From positions 1,240,001-1,304,000 of the forward strand of contig CM000692.1 in assembly GCA_000149225.2 (NCBI GenBank): a stretch of 64,000 nucleotides of DNA. Direction: 5' to 3'. The notes beneath the pieces are model-generated. The model saw nothing but the letters and a program-made list of their open reading frames with translations, searched no databases and had not been told where the DNA came from. Below are positions 38,090-46,983 of this stretch, one piece after another; positions within the stretch are counted from its first letter, which is position 1, and each line of letters starts with the position of its first letter. The stretch comes from Lachancea kluyveri NRRL Y-12651 (lineage: Eukaryota; Ascomycota; Saccharomycetes; Saccharomycetales; Saccharomycetaceae). The translations under genes were made by a program, and so were the position numbers.

Positions 38090-39715
38090 ATGGGTAAAAA
38101 GAAATCCAAAAACTCTCAATCGTTGGATATTTTGATATCCAAAAGCGCCCCAATCTTGGAATTAAAATACTCAGATCCGCTCTTTGGCGTCATTCTACAT
38201 CCTTCAGAACCTATTATTGTTAGTGGGCTGGCCACCGGTCATATTTATTGTCACAGCTATGATTGTGCTAAACTGAAAAAACTTGTCGAGGAAAATGAAA
38301 AGAAATACGCCTCTTCATCTTCCAAAGATGTACAGCAGAAAAAGACATGGTGTGTTGTGGACGTCTTATCCAAAGAGAACGAATCAGAGGGTCTCACACT
38401 ACTATGGAAAACTAGAAGACACAAGGGTAGCGTCAGATCTATGTGCTTTGAAGCTGATGGTAAGTTTATGTACTCTATTGGTGCAGATAATGTTTTGAAA
38501 AAATCAGATACCAAAACTGGTAAAGTTGTTAAAAAGGTAACTTTATCGGAAAAAAATAATGCCAAATTTACCAAAATCCTCAAGTCTGTATCTCATCCAT
38601 TTTTGTTATTAGGAGATGAAGATGGAAACGTTATCGTCTTGGATAGCGAAACATTGTTACTTAAGAATACCATTAAAAAAATTCACAGCGGTGATGCCAT
38701 TAACGATATCTTCCATTTTGCTAAAAGATCAGTGTACAAATTTATTTCTTTGGGACAAACTACTTTGGCATATTGGGATTCCAGAGAATCAAATGAAACC
38801 GACCTCAGTATCCCAGACGATGATGTCAATAGCAAACGTAAAGTCTTTTTAAGTGATGACCAAGAAGATGAAATTTTGTGTGGCGCTTTCGTTGATCCTG
38901 AGAATGGCGAAACTTTGATCTGCGGCATGGGCGAGGGTTTACTAACAGTTTGGCGACCAAAGAAGAACAACCTGGCTGACCAGTTGACAAGAATAAAAGT
39001 TTGTAAAGGAGAGAGCATTGACTGTGTTATCAGTACTTTACAGGATGACAATTGCGTTTGGTGTGGCTGCTCAAACGGTAATGTTTACAAAGTTGACGTC
39101 AAGACAGGGAAGGTTGTAGAAATCAGAAAGCATAGCAAGCTGGATGAAGTCAGCTTTATGGATCTGGACTACGAATATAGACTAGTCTCGGGAGGAATGG
39201 GCAAAGTTAAAATTTGGGAGTTCACAGGGGATAACTTGGAGGAAGATGGCGAATTCTTTCATGAAAGTTCATCCGACTCCCATAGCACTGGTAGTAGCGA
39301 TGAAGATGAAAGTGAAAGTAAAAGTGAAAGTGAAGAAGAAGAAGAAGAAGAAGAAGAAGAAGAATGTGATGAAAACAGTAATAATCCATCTGAATCTGAG
39401 CCTGGAAGCGATGTGTGGGAACAGCTGGAGCACAATGATGCAGAATTATCAAGCGCTGAAGACGATGAAAAAGTTAGTCAGAAACAAGTCACACTCTCTG
39501 GACTATCTAAGGAAGACCTGATTAAAGAATTGGACAAGGATATCATGAGTAGTGACAGTGACAGTGACAGTGAAGATTTAAAAAGATCCCATGAAGACGA
39601 TGGAAAGAATGACAAACTCTCCAAAAAGAAAAAGAAGAACAACCAATTGTCTTCTAAACAACTAAAAAACTTACAACAGCATGAGCATGGTATTAAGAGA
39701 TTTGAGGGTTTGTAA
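38090..39715 (+). CDS. JIP5: Jip5-type WD40 protein of ribosome biogenesis
   Basis: Jip5 is a nucleolar WD40 protein needed for 60S subunit production. The 541-residue protein (S. cerevisiae 492) has a basic start (MGKKKSKNSQS), degenerate WD40 repeats over about 20-390, a long acidic Glu/Ser tract (about 395-430, encoded by a GAA-repeat), a second Asp/Ser-rich stretch near 485-500, and a Lys-rich tail of nucleolar type. The promoter includes an AAAATTTT (RRPE) core near 37993, typical of ribosome-biogenesis genes. Position (YPR169W after NUT2) supports the name. Confidence 0.92.
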   Translation: MGKKKSKNSQSLDILISKSAPILELKYSDPLFGVILHPSEPIIVSGLATGHIYCHSYDCAKLKKLVEENEKKYASSSSKDVQQKKTWCVVDVLSKENESEGLTLLWKTRRHKGSVRSMCFEADGKFMYSIGADNVLKKSDTKTGKVVKKVTLSEKNNAKFTKILKSVSHPFLLLGDEDGNVIVLDSETLLLKNTIKKIHSGDAINDIFHFAKRSVYKFISLGQTTLAYWDSRESNETDLSIPDDDVNSKRKVFLSDDQEDEILCGAFVDPENGETLICGMGEGLLTVWRPKKNNLADQLTRIKVCKGESIDCVISTLQDDNCVWCGCSNGNVYKVDVKTGKVVEIRKHSKLDEVSFMDLDYEYRLVSGGMGKVKIWEFTGDNLEEDGEFFHESSSDSHSTGSSDEDESESKSESEEEEEEEEEEECDENSNNPSESEPGSDVWEQLEHNDAELSSAEDDEKVSQKQVTLSGLSKEDLIKELDKDIMSSDSDSDSEDLKRSHEDDGKNDKLSKKKKKNNQLSSKQLKNLQQHEHGIKRFEGL

Positions 39716-39855
39716 AACTGTATAGCAAGTACATAATATAACAGTTGGGAGCGTTTTCTGCGAAGAGACAACTCCTGAGGGAAAAAAGGAAATTGTTAAA
39801 GAATGATTCTTTATTTCTGGTATCTCATCTTGATAAATACAGTAATTCTAAAAAA

Positions 39856-39929
39856 TGGTCTCTAGCGGGATCGAACCGCTGATCCCCGCGTTATTAGCAC
39901 GGTGCCTTAACCAACTGGGCCAAGAGACC
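39856..39929 (-). tRNA. tRNA-Ile (anticodon AAU)
   Basis: The minus strand begins GGTCTCTTGGCCCAGTTGG and reads anticodon AAT inside GCTAATAACG, then the T-arm GCGGTTCGATCCCGC and acceptor GAGACC plus discriminator A. It is 74 bases with no intron and, as I recall, essentially identical to S. cerevisiae tRNA-Ile(AAU). A T5 stretch on the minus strand follows immediately (39851-39855), the expected RNA polymerase III terminator. Confidence 0.97.
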
Positions 39930-40020
39930 AATTTGATGGTCTAAGTTGTAAATTTTTGACTTAACACACGGTTAACAGCGTATGCCTTGGATCGAACTTG
40001 TTAATTGTTAATTACTTTTA

Positions 40021-40358
40021 TTTTGGAACGAAATACTGTTGGAACGAAATACAACTATCGACCATCGACTAGTATTCGTGTTACTAGTATATTATCACAC
40101 ACGGTGTTATAAGGTGACATAAAGAATGAGAAACAGTCATCTAAGTTAGTGGAAGCTGAAACGCAAGGATTGATAATGTAATAGGATAATGAACCAGAAA
40201 CATATAAAAGGAAGAATATTTGTATATAGAGTTATCGACTCCCTTTTCTGGATTCCTAGAAAGACGAGGAGAACTTCTAGTATAACCATATACCAATTAT
40301 TATAGCCTCAATCAAAAATGGAATCTCAACAATTGTCCCAATATTCACATATTTCTCA
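40021..40358 (+). mobile_element. Solo LTR of the Ty1/Ty2 (Pseudoviridae, copia) family
   Basis: The element begins TGTTGGAACG at 40037 and ends TTTCTCA at 40358, about 322 bases against 334 for a Ty1 delta. It contains blocks that match Ty1/Ty2 delta sequences closely (for example GCTGAAACGCAAGGATTGAT and GGAGAACTTCTAGTATA) and the first codons of the gag frame (MESQQLSQ), which in Ty1 also start inside the LTR. No internal region follows, so it is a solo LTR left by recombination. The first 16 bases are present twice in tandem (from 40021). Flanking 5-base sequences AATAC and ATTAC resemble a worn target-site duplication. It lies 107 bases upstream of the tRNA, the normal Ty1 target zone. 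Confidence 0.9.
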
Positions 40359-40558
40359 ATTACATAGTCCTCTGGATGAAGATACTCTATGAAGTAAACT
40401 GATTTTCCTGTCACAGAGAATACTTAGATCAGCTGACTATTATGTATTACCCGGACAGAATTGAAAAGACCTACTAAAAATGTGCAGCCAACTTATAAAA
40501 TACGCAACAGTAAACCCCTGCAAGCCATTAAAGTTGAATAAAGAAAAAACAAAAAGAA

Positions 40559-40950
40559 ATGAAGCCAGTTGTTTCTGTATGTGCTGTGGTGATTAAACAT
40601 TGAATATTTGTTCCCGTACTAACTCATTTTTGTTTTTATTTTGCAGTCCGGTAAAGCTTGGTTCTGCACAGTCTTGTCAGCCTTTGGCGTGGTAATCCTT
40701 TCTGTAATCGGCCATTTGTTCAAGACCAGCCATGAATCTTTTGTTGGATCAATCAATGATCCAGAAGATGGTCCTGCGTATGTGAAACCCTTACTTTTCT
40801 CCACGTGTAAACACTTCAGCTTACTAACTTTTTCCTCCCAGAGTTGCACACACCGTTTTCCTTGCTGCATTTGTTTACCTAGTTTTCTTCCTATTCTGCG
40901 GTTCCCAAATTTACTTGGGCAAAAAGAAGGCATCCATCGAGTTGCGTTAA
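40559..40950 (+). CDS. YPR170W-B: V-ATPase Vo subunit f (YPR170W-B), three exons
   Basis: Joining exons 40559-40576, 40647-40777 and 40842-40950 gives an 85-residue protein with two membrane spans, the same length as S. cerevisiae YPR170W-B, the f subunit of the vacuolar ATPase membrane sector. It starts MKPVVS, continues SGKAWFCTVLSAFGVVILS, then HESFVGSINDPEDGPAVAHT, and ends GKKKASIELR. Both introns have GTATGT donors (40577, 40778), perfect TACTAAC branch sites (40617-40623, 40822-40828) and short distances to the acceptor (GCAG, CCAG). Intron lengths are 70 and 64 bases. Reading the genomic DNA straight through gives no sensible protein. It lies between JIP5 and BSP1 as in S. cerevisiae. 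Confidence 0.95.
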
Positions 40951-41131
40951 GTACCTTCGGTAGAATACCAACCCTTGTATAATAATGTCTAGCACGACTC
41001 GACCACTTTAATAGAAAGTTTCACTACGTAAAATATGATTTGGTCTTTCCTAACAACCCAAATTGTTTTCTTTGCAGTTGTTCCTACTGACAAGTTTTTA
41101 CACAGCTCTTGGGGCTCAGAACTTCTCCCAT

Positions 41132-42991
41132 ATGACTGGGGTTACATCTAATTGTGAGGATTCCGACTTGGAACGTTATTTAGCTCGAGTAGAGGAATTG
41201 GATTCGAGACGAAATTACAACAAGACCAAGCCTTCACGTCCAACGGTAAAGCCGAAACCATCCAGACTCAGTGAAAAATATGCGTACGATGATTTGGAAA
41301 AGGCTCATTTGATACTCGAGGGTCATTATGCAAGTCCAAGATATGAAGATTTAAGTCCGGCTAGAGTTTCGAAGATGGCTTATAAGTCTGCATACAATTA
41401 CGATAAAACTTTCTCTCCAAAGAAGCCAAAGTCCGCTTTACTTTCCCCTATATCTACTAAAACACCTTCTAAGAGTATTCCAGATGAACCAGGCGTCTTG
41501 AAATTTGATGACATATATAGTAGCAGTCCTACAAAGTACGTTGTATCAAAAGAAGAATATGAGCTATTGCAGCGATTAAAGAGAGGCCTATCTACGGAGA
41601 CGGTAGAAGAGATGAAAATACCACGTAGAGGAAAACCGAGGGAAAAATTACCAGTTGAGCGGGTCAGGATCAGTTACAGCCTTGGTAAAGCCACTGAAGT
41701 GACAAATGTTTCTAGTGACGAAGATGAAAACCCGCCGCCTTTGCCCTCTAGGCGGATCACCGACTCAATTTCAACAGCCACCAGCCAAAATAAACAAGAT
41801 TTGGCAAACCTTTCACCAAAACTCAGCTCCAGCACGCGTAAGTTGGAGAAAACCCCTCCACAGCTCCCCCCAAAGAGAAGCAATTTAGACCGCATACCAG
41901 CCTTTGAGAAAGAACCACCGTCCCTTTCTCATGCATCATATCCAAGTTCCACTCATAAGAACAAAAGTGATATGCCGAAAGATAGTGTGCCATTTGAAAA
42001 GGAAACACCAGAAAGTTCTCATGTTTCATATCTTGAATCATTGGAAAACAACAAAATTACAACCAGTACACATGCTGTTTCCAAATCTCCTTCTCCTGTA
42101 AGAAAGGCCCCGTCTGACCCCAAAAGCTTTGTGGATTCCGCCTTAAAAGCTGCCGGCTCACCCAAGAACAAACTGGCTCGTAGCGTTTTACCCAGAATAC
42201 CTGCGAAGCCTGCTTCCTTGCGGAAATCTGTGGAACAAAACACGAGTGCAGACATTGATGATACATTGACTGAAAAATTAAAAAATATGAAATTGAATCC
42301 GGTCAAGCAGAAGCCACAGGTTCCGCCCAAGAAATATGAGTTGGTGATTCCAAAATTGAGAAATGTTGATAAAGCACCAACCAGGAAAAAGGATACCGAG
42401 GATGAAATAGACGGATTCCCAGCCTTAAAACCGGCTCCAAACTCTCCGCAGAGAAGCCCTTCTATTCCGGAAGCAATCAAGAAGAAGATGAAATTGAGTA
42501 AAGCTCCACCAGTCCCACAACGTAAGATTTCCATACCAGAAGCCTTGAAACGTGCTGAGGTAATGAAAGCTAACAGGGCAAGGTTTTCTGACTCGGAAAA
42601 GAAGGACACAAACAATAAGGAGGCAACGGAAGTCGAAGCTCTCAAGATAGCTCGCAGCCTGAAGCACACAACTCCCACTCCCAGAATTCAAGAGGATGAA
42701 GTTGAAGCCTTAACCATGGGAAAGAGAATTTTCGATAGTAGTCCAGCCAAAACTAAAACGTTAAACAAGTCGAAAACGTTTGACAGCTCACAAATACCTG
42801 TCGCAATTCCCTTTATGGCACATGCCCATGAAGAGGGCCGAAAAAAACTATTTCATTCTAAAACAGAATCTGAGATTATTGGTAATAAAACAGCTTCTGA
42901 GCCAACAGGAAAGTTGACACATGTCACAAAAAACAGAGCACGTGGACCAAGAAGAAAACTGCCCAGTAATGTTTCCAGTAATAAAGTTTGA
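41132..42991 (+). CDS. BSP1: Bsp1, actin-patch adaptor
   Basis: Bsp1 links synaptojanin phosphatases to the cortical actin cytoskeleton and binds capping protein. From the ATG at 41132 (MTGVTSNCEDSDLERYLARVEELDSRR in register with the Bsp1 start) it is 619 residues (S. cerevisiae 576). The frame is open upstream only from a non-ATG codon. It is disordered, with many proline-rich SH3-type motifs (PPPLPSRR, PPQLPPKR, PQVPPKK, PPVPQRK), a conserved SAYNYDKTFSPKKPKS block near 90, and a doubled SIPEA motif near 445 and 470. Near the C-terminus, LTHVTKNRARGPRRKLP fits the capping-protein interaction motif that Bsp1 shares with Aim21 and twinfilin. Its position after YPR170W-B supports the call. 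Confidence 0.93.
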   Translation: MTGVTSNCEDSDLERYLARVEELDSRRNYNKTKPSRPTVKPKPSRLSEKYAYDDLEKAHLILEGHYASPRYEDLSPARVSKMAYKSAYNYDKTFSPKKPKSALLSPISTKTPSKSIPDEPGVLKFDDIYSSSPTKYVVSKEEYELLQRLKRGLSTETVEEMKIPRRGKPREKLPVERVRISYSLGKATEVTNVSSDEDENPPPLPSRRITDSISTATSQNKQDLANLSPKLSSSTRKLEKTPPQLPPKRSNLDRIPAFEKEPPSLSHASYPSSTHKNKSDMPKDSVPFEKETPESSHVSYLESLENNKITTSTHAVSKSPSPVRKAPSDPKSFVDSALKAAGSPKNKLARSVLPRIPAKPASLRKSVEQNTSADIDDTLTEKLKNMKLNPVKQKPQVPPKKYELVIPKLRNVDKAPTRKKDTEDEIDGFPALKPAPNSPQRSPSIPEAIKKKMKLSKAPPVPQRKISIPEALKRAEVMKANRARFSDSEKKDTNNKEATEVEALKIARSLKHTTPTPRIQEDEVEALTMGKRIFDSSPAKTKTLNKSKTFDSSQIPVAIPFMAHAHEEGRKKLFHSKTESEIIGNKTASEPTGKLTHVTKNRARGPRRKLPSNVSSNKV

Positions 42992-43744
42992 GGGGAAGTA
43001 ACAAATCAACGATTGTATTCTGATGAGAGCAAAACCTCGTGAAATACAAGACGGCAGAAGTCTCTTAATTTTCGTAAAGTTTGTAGATTTCAAATGGATT
43101 TTAACATTTAGAAACAGTACTTTCAGGTGATATGCAATCAAGAGGTGTTTAATGACCGAGGCAATTCGATTGGAACACGCCTAATCTCTCAATATGTCTT
43201 ACATAAGCAAATATGCGACATCGAATTTAGTATAAAGTGGAGTTGAAACGCGACGCTCCACTATGCACTCTACTGCACTGTATTCTGTTATACTCAATAA
43301 CTATGCGATCTCTTTAAACCCTCTCATAACGTATAGACGTGATCAAAAATATTTTCGAAAACTAACAAATTAAGACACAGACCAAGAGAATTATGTCCTA
43401 AGAGTGTTGCTTATCAAAAAATTTTAGCCGTTAAAACGTAAAACAGAACGTCTAATGTCTCTGATCAGACACAGCACAGTTCGAGTTATGATAGACAATT
43501 TGTATCACTTGAAACGTACACCATATCCTTTTACGATTTCCGTAGATAAATACCTAAGTGACGTCAATATGTACGGTTACCCGGGGTAGTATCTATATAC
43601 GGTACATCGCCGTTTCGAAATTAAGAAAAAAACTTCTCGAAACCGCAAGGGGAGAGAGACGATATAGGAGAGAAACAGAGAGAAAGTGTGTATACAGACA
43701 ACAACAAGTACGAGCGAAAACAAACGTCACAGAAAAAGAGAACG
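42992..43744. promoter_or_regulatory. BSP1-PDP3 intergenic region with CRE and Reb1 sites
   Basis: 753 bases without a visible gene. Close to PDP3 are a palindromic TGACGTCA (ATF/CREB type, 43559-43566) and TTACCCGG (Reb1, 43577-43584), followed by an A/G-rich stretch and the PDP3 start at 43745. Reb1 sites usually mark the nucleosome-free region of yeast promoters. Confidence 0.6.
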
Positions 43745-44611
43745 ATGGCTGAGGACTTGAAGACCGGTGACCTGGTACTCTGCAAAGTAGGTACTTTTCC
43801 TCCATGGCCAGCCGTCGTATTTCCCCAAAAATTTCTACGAAACGATGTCTACCGAAAACGCAAAGCAAACACCATTGCAGTATGCTTCTTCAATGATCCA
43901 ACATACTACTGGGAAAATCCCTTGAAATTGAAAAGACTAAACTCTGCAATTATCGACAAATTTTTAGAGAAGCACGGATCCACCGCGAGCCCAGATTTGG
44001 TTGGCGCATACGAAGAGGCTTCAGAATATGATTCACTGCATGATTTCGTAGTCCAGCGATGCAGCAATGAGAAAAGATCCAATATTTTGGATGGTGTTTC
44101 TGAGGTAGAAGCGGGCGGCGACCCTTTCCAAGGTAGGGATAAGGAAGAGAAGGGTAAATCATCAAGAAAAGGTTCAAGCACAAGGGTTGCAACGCCTACG
44201 CCGATAACGCGACCAAAGAAAGAGAGGCCTGAAAATGAAGAGAGGATAGACGTGTCGACGTCTCCACCGAAGAAAAAGCAGAAACTTGATCCCTCGCGTA
44301 GAGTCGAAATATGCTTGCTGTTTCGCCGAAAACTACAAAAAAACTTGGTACAGAGAGACGTGCCACCATCAGCAGAGGAAATCAAAGAATCTCACAAGCT
44401 TTTAAACAGGATTTACGATAACAGGAAAAACATACCACCTTTTTTCGACGTTGAGGCTCTAAGGCAGAGCAAGTTGCACAAGCTTTTCAAGGTCATAATA
44501 AATGACGAGAATTTGGCCGAATTCCACGATGTATGCAAGGTTATATTGAAAGAATGGTCAGAACTAATACTTCAGTTGAAAAAGGACAAGCTAAAAAAGG
44601 AGAACAACTGA
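43745..44611 (+). CDS. PDP3: Pdp3, PWWP subunit of the NuA3b acetyltransferase complex
   Basis: Pdp3 reads H3K36me3 through its PWWP domain and targets NuA3b to transcribed genes. From the ATG at 43745 (MAEDLKTGDLVLCKVG) the protein is 288 residues (S. cerevisiae 304). The PWWP domain occupies about 5-100, with the signature FPPWPAVVFP and the aromatic-cage region FFNDPTYYW. A basic, disordered linker (about 130-195) is followed by a conserved helical C-terminus (SRRVEICLLFRRKLQKNLVQR, then LLNRIYDN) that probably docks on the complex. In S. cerevisiae it follows FMP27 (YLR454W-YLR455W); here it is interleaved among YPR genes, as expected before WGD. Confidence 0.95.
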   Translation: MAEDLKTGDLVLCKVGTFPPWPAVVFPQKFLRNDVYRKRKANTIAVCFFNDPTYYWENPLKLKRLNSAIIDKFLEKHGSTASPDLVGAYEEASEYDSLHDFVVQRCSNEKRSNILDGVSEVEAGGDPFQGRDKEEKGKSSRKGSSTRVATPTPITRPKKERPENEERIDVSTSPPKKKQKLDPSRRVEICLLFRRKLQKNLVQRDVPPSAEEIKESHKLLNRIYDNRKNIPPFFDVEALRQSKLHKLFKVIINDENLAEFHDVCKVILKEWSELILQLKKDKLKKENN

Positions 44612-44799
44612 AAACCACTTGATAAAGCAAACCCCATCATTTAGGAACAAAAAATATGTATCACTATATACGAAGAAACGTCTGCGTAAAGAAAAATGTT
44701 AGACTGAATAGGTAATGTCATGGAAGAGGGTATCATCTTGAGAGCAACACTTTAAGGAGCAAATCCTAAACAACACACAAACAACGCTGAACCATTGAT

Positions 44800-45408
44800 A
44801 TGTCTTGCACAGATAGTTTCCCAGAACATTTACTCACCTTGTTAAAGGTGAGTAAATATGTTCATTTAGCGACGTGCTCTAAGAAGGATTGCTTCCCATC
44901 AGTCTCCTTGATGAACTACACTTACATCCCACCACATAAGGCATATGTACATACAGATGAAAGCGAAGAGGCGAGGAGAGAGAGCCATTACATTATTTTT
45001 GCAACTTCCAAAAAAACCGGAAAGTACGAAAATATCAAGGAAAATCCTCAGGTATCGCTATTGATCCATGATTGGGTTACAGCAAAGAAGTTATCTCTGA
45101 GGAAAAATAGTGCTTCCAACACACCTACCCCGGGTCCTGCTGGGGAGAATGAACATCCTAGTAGGTTACTGAATTTGCTACAAGAACTGAACCAGGCGGA
45201 GTTGTCACAAATGAGTGCTACTTTAAGGGGGCACGCTAAAATTATTAATCCCTTTGGGCAAGAATCACAATATTACAAGGAAGAATTATTGAAAGCCAAT
45301 CCAGATGCTGAAGTTTTCATTCTAGGTGATGATACTGTTGTCGTCAAGGTTAAAATCGAAAGTGCCAAAGTCTCTGACAGCGAAAATAACACAAGCATTT
45401 ACGAATGA
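44800..45408 (+). CDS. YLR456W/YPR172W-type flavin-binding split-barrel protein
   Basis: A 202-residue protein of the pyridoxamine-5'-phosphate oxidase-like split-barrel fold, orthologous to the S. cerevisiae duplicate pair YLR456W and YPR172W, whose activity is not established. Barrel segments are visible at about 10-40 (LKVSKYVHLATCSKKDCFPSV), 60-90 (SHYIIFATSKKTGKYENI) and 95-105 (PQVSLLIHDWV), and a helix plus strand pair near 145-160 (LRGHAKIINP). The two S. cerevisiae copies come from the WGD, so this single gene marks where the two blocks meet. The coding DNA holds a strong inverted repeat at codons 9-22 (separate entry). Confidence 0.9.
   Translation: MSCTDSFPEHLLTLLKVSKYVHLATCSKKDCFPSVSLMNYTYIPPHKAYVHTDESEEARRESHYIIFATSKKTGKYENIKENPQVSLLIHDWVTAKKLSLRKNSASNTPTPGPAGENEHPSRLLNLLQELNQAELSQMSATLRGHAKIINPFGQESQYYKEELLKANPDAEVFILGDDTVVVKVKIESAKVSDSENNTSIYE
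44824..44863. repeat. Long inverted repeat inside the start of the YLR456W homologue
   Basis: Arms GAACA-TTTACTCACCTT (44824-44840) and AAGGTGAGTAAA-TA-TGTTC (45-63 of the same line, 44845-44863) pair over 17 bases with a 2-base bulge and a 4-base loop GTTA. It lies entirely in coding sequence, about 25-64 bases after the ATG. Confidence 0.8.
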
Positions 45409-45495
45409 AGCTTAACATTATTTAAACTGCTTTCTAGTTGTACAGAATTTTTTTTTTTTTATCTTTTGATTTTTTTTTCTTCTTTTAATCCACCA

Positions 45496-46782
45496 CTAAT
45501 TGCCCTCTTGACCAAAGTCTTTCGTAAATTGCTCTTGCTTTTTCAAGTCCTCTTCGTTTACGGTTGGCCTAGATGTTTTTATTGTCTTTAAAAAATCCTT
45601 GATTGTCAAGTCAGGTTCCTGGAGTTCAGACGCCTCTATATCAGTCCAGCTCATCTCTACAGCGTCTTTATCGCCTGGTGAACATGGAGTTAGTCTGCGA
45701 TACTCTGGATCTTGGGACACATTTTTGAAATGTGTAGCACTCTGGATTTTTCTAATAGGCTGCATTAAGGCATCTTTTACCACAACAGCAACGTCACTAC
45801 CAGAATAGCCCTCAGTAAGCTCCCCCAAGGTTCTATAATCTTCTTTAGTTAGGGAGCATGGTGTATCACCGATATTCAGTTCGAACATCTTGGCTCTGCT
45901 GGCTAGATCTGGCAATGGGATATAAATTCTTTTTTCAAATCTTCTCCTAATAGCACTGTCCAGCTGCCAAGGGATATTAGTGGCCCCCAGTACTAGGACT
46001 CCACTAGGATCATTACCTACACCATTCATTTGCACCAATAATTCCGTTTTAATTCTTCTACTAGCTTCACTTTCGCCCTCACCTCTTTGGCCCGTTAGCG
46101 CATCAACTTCATCGATAAAAATAATCGAAGGTTTATTTTCTCTTGCCATAGCAAACAACTGCTTCACCAACCTTTCAGATTCACCCATCCATTTGGAAAC
46201 CAAGTCACTTGAGCTTATACTGAAAAAAGTTGAGTTTGCCTCTGTTGCAACCGCTTTTGCCAAGTAGGACTTACCAGTACCTGGGGGACCATAAAGTAGA
46301 ATACCAGACAACGGCTTTCTCTTACCAGTGAATAGGTGCGGGAATTTTACTGGCAATATAACTGCTTCTTTCAAAGCCTCCTTGGCACCCTCTAAACCAG
46401 CAATGTCTTCCCATCTAACGTTTGGCTTCTCGGTCAAAATAGCACTGGATAGTGCACCCCTTAATTTCTTGTCGTCGGCTTCATCGTCATTGCTATTGTT
46501 AGCACTGGCCTTTTTCACTGGAGCATCCTTCTTGTTTTTCTTGTTTTCTTCCTCGGTTGTCAAATGCTCCTTTAGCTGCTCTGCCCTGCTTAGATATTCA
46601 GTAAATTTTGCTCTAATAAGATCCTTAGACTTTGGATTTTTCTCATATTTCAGTGCTAGCATCAAATAGTCCAAGCCGTTATAATACGCTGTATAGGCTT
46701 CCTCATATTGTGTAGCCGTATCTAGGTCAATAGCCTTTTGGATCAATTCGATTCCTTTGGTCAAGAAATCTCCAGTACTCAT
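45496..46782 (-). CDS. VPS4: Vps4 AAA ATPase that recycles ESCRT-III
   Basis: Vps4 disassembles ESCRT-III filaments after vesicle budding into multivesicular bodies. From the ATG at 46782 ([17 protein letters not shown]) it is 428 residues (S. cerevisiae 437). The MIT domain lies at about 1-80, then a short charged linker, then the AAA module with Walker A GPPGTGKS, pore loop WMGE, Walker [11 protein letters not shown], and arginine fingers in [10 protein letters not shown]. The beta domain and C-terminal helix follow (ending DFGQEGN). The frame remains open 24 codons upstream but starts with GTG and is not conserved. A Reb1 site CCGGGTAA lies at 46942-46949, 160 bases upstream of the start. 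Confidence 0.98.
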   Translation of the reverse strand: MSTGDFLTKGIELIQKAIDLDTATQYEEAYTAYYNGLDYLMLALKYEKNPKSKDLIRAKFTEYLSRAEQLKEHLTTEEENKKNKKDAPVKKASANNSNDDEADDKKLRGALSSAILTEKPNVRWEDIAGLEGAKEALKEAVILPVKFPHLFTGKRKPLSGILLYGPPGTGKSYLAKAVATEANSTFFSISSSDLVSKWMGESERLVKQLFAMARENKPSIIFIDEVDALTGQRGEGESEASRRIKTELLVQMNGVGNDPSGVLVLGATNIPWQLDSAIRRRFEKRIYIPLPDLASRAKMFELNIGDTPCSLTKEDYRTLGELTEGYSGSDVAVVVKDALMQPIRKIQSATHFKNVSQDPEYRRLTPCSPGDKDAVEMSWTDIEASELQEPDLTIKDFLKTIKTSRPTVNEEDLKKQEQFTKDFGQEGN

Positions 46783-46941
46783 ATTATTTGGGCTAGGAAG
46801 TTTGGTATTCCCTTTATTCTTGCTTGTTTCCTTTTTCACCGGTGACTTACGCACCTCTACTTAAACCAAGTATTAACAAATAATATAGTTACAATTTTGA
46901 GATTTTCAATTACTCCCCCTTTAAAGCTTTAGACGCCGAGG

Positions 46942-46949
46942 CCGGGTAA
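46942..46949 (-). promoter_or_regulatory. Reb1 site upstream of VPS4
   Basis: CCGGGTAA matches the Reb1 consensus and lies in the short interval between the NBP1 3' end and the VPS4 start. Confidence 0.6.
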
Positions 46950-46983
46950 CGTTAAACAGAAATGGTCATTTTATCGATAACGA

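Larger units (their letters stand above)
39716..40558. other. Intergenic region holding the tRNA and LTR
   Basis: 843 bases between JIP5 and the V-ATPase f gene. Apart from the tRNA-Ile and the solo LTR it contains only the short promoter of the downstream gene (40359-40558). Confidence 0.6.

Noticed and set aside
39981-40000. B-box-like GGATCGAAC next to the tRNA
   Set aside because: No matching A-box or stems; the real tRNA-Ile lies 50 bases to the left.
41063-41131. Hydrophobic, signal-peptide-like extension of BSP1
   Set aside because: It starts with TTG; Bsp1 is cytoplasmic and its conserved start coincides with the ATG at 41132.
42019-42678. 219-codon ORF antisense to BSP1
   Set aside because: Shadow of the low-complexity BSP1 frame; hydrophobic composition is the complement of Lys/Pro/Ser codons.
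46783-46854. 24-codon upstream extension of VPS4
   Set aside because: It starts with GTG, has no similarity to Vps4, and the internal ATG gives the exact family N-terminus.
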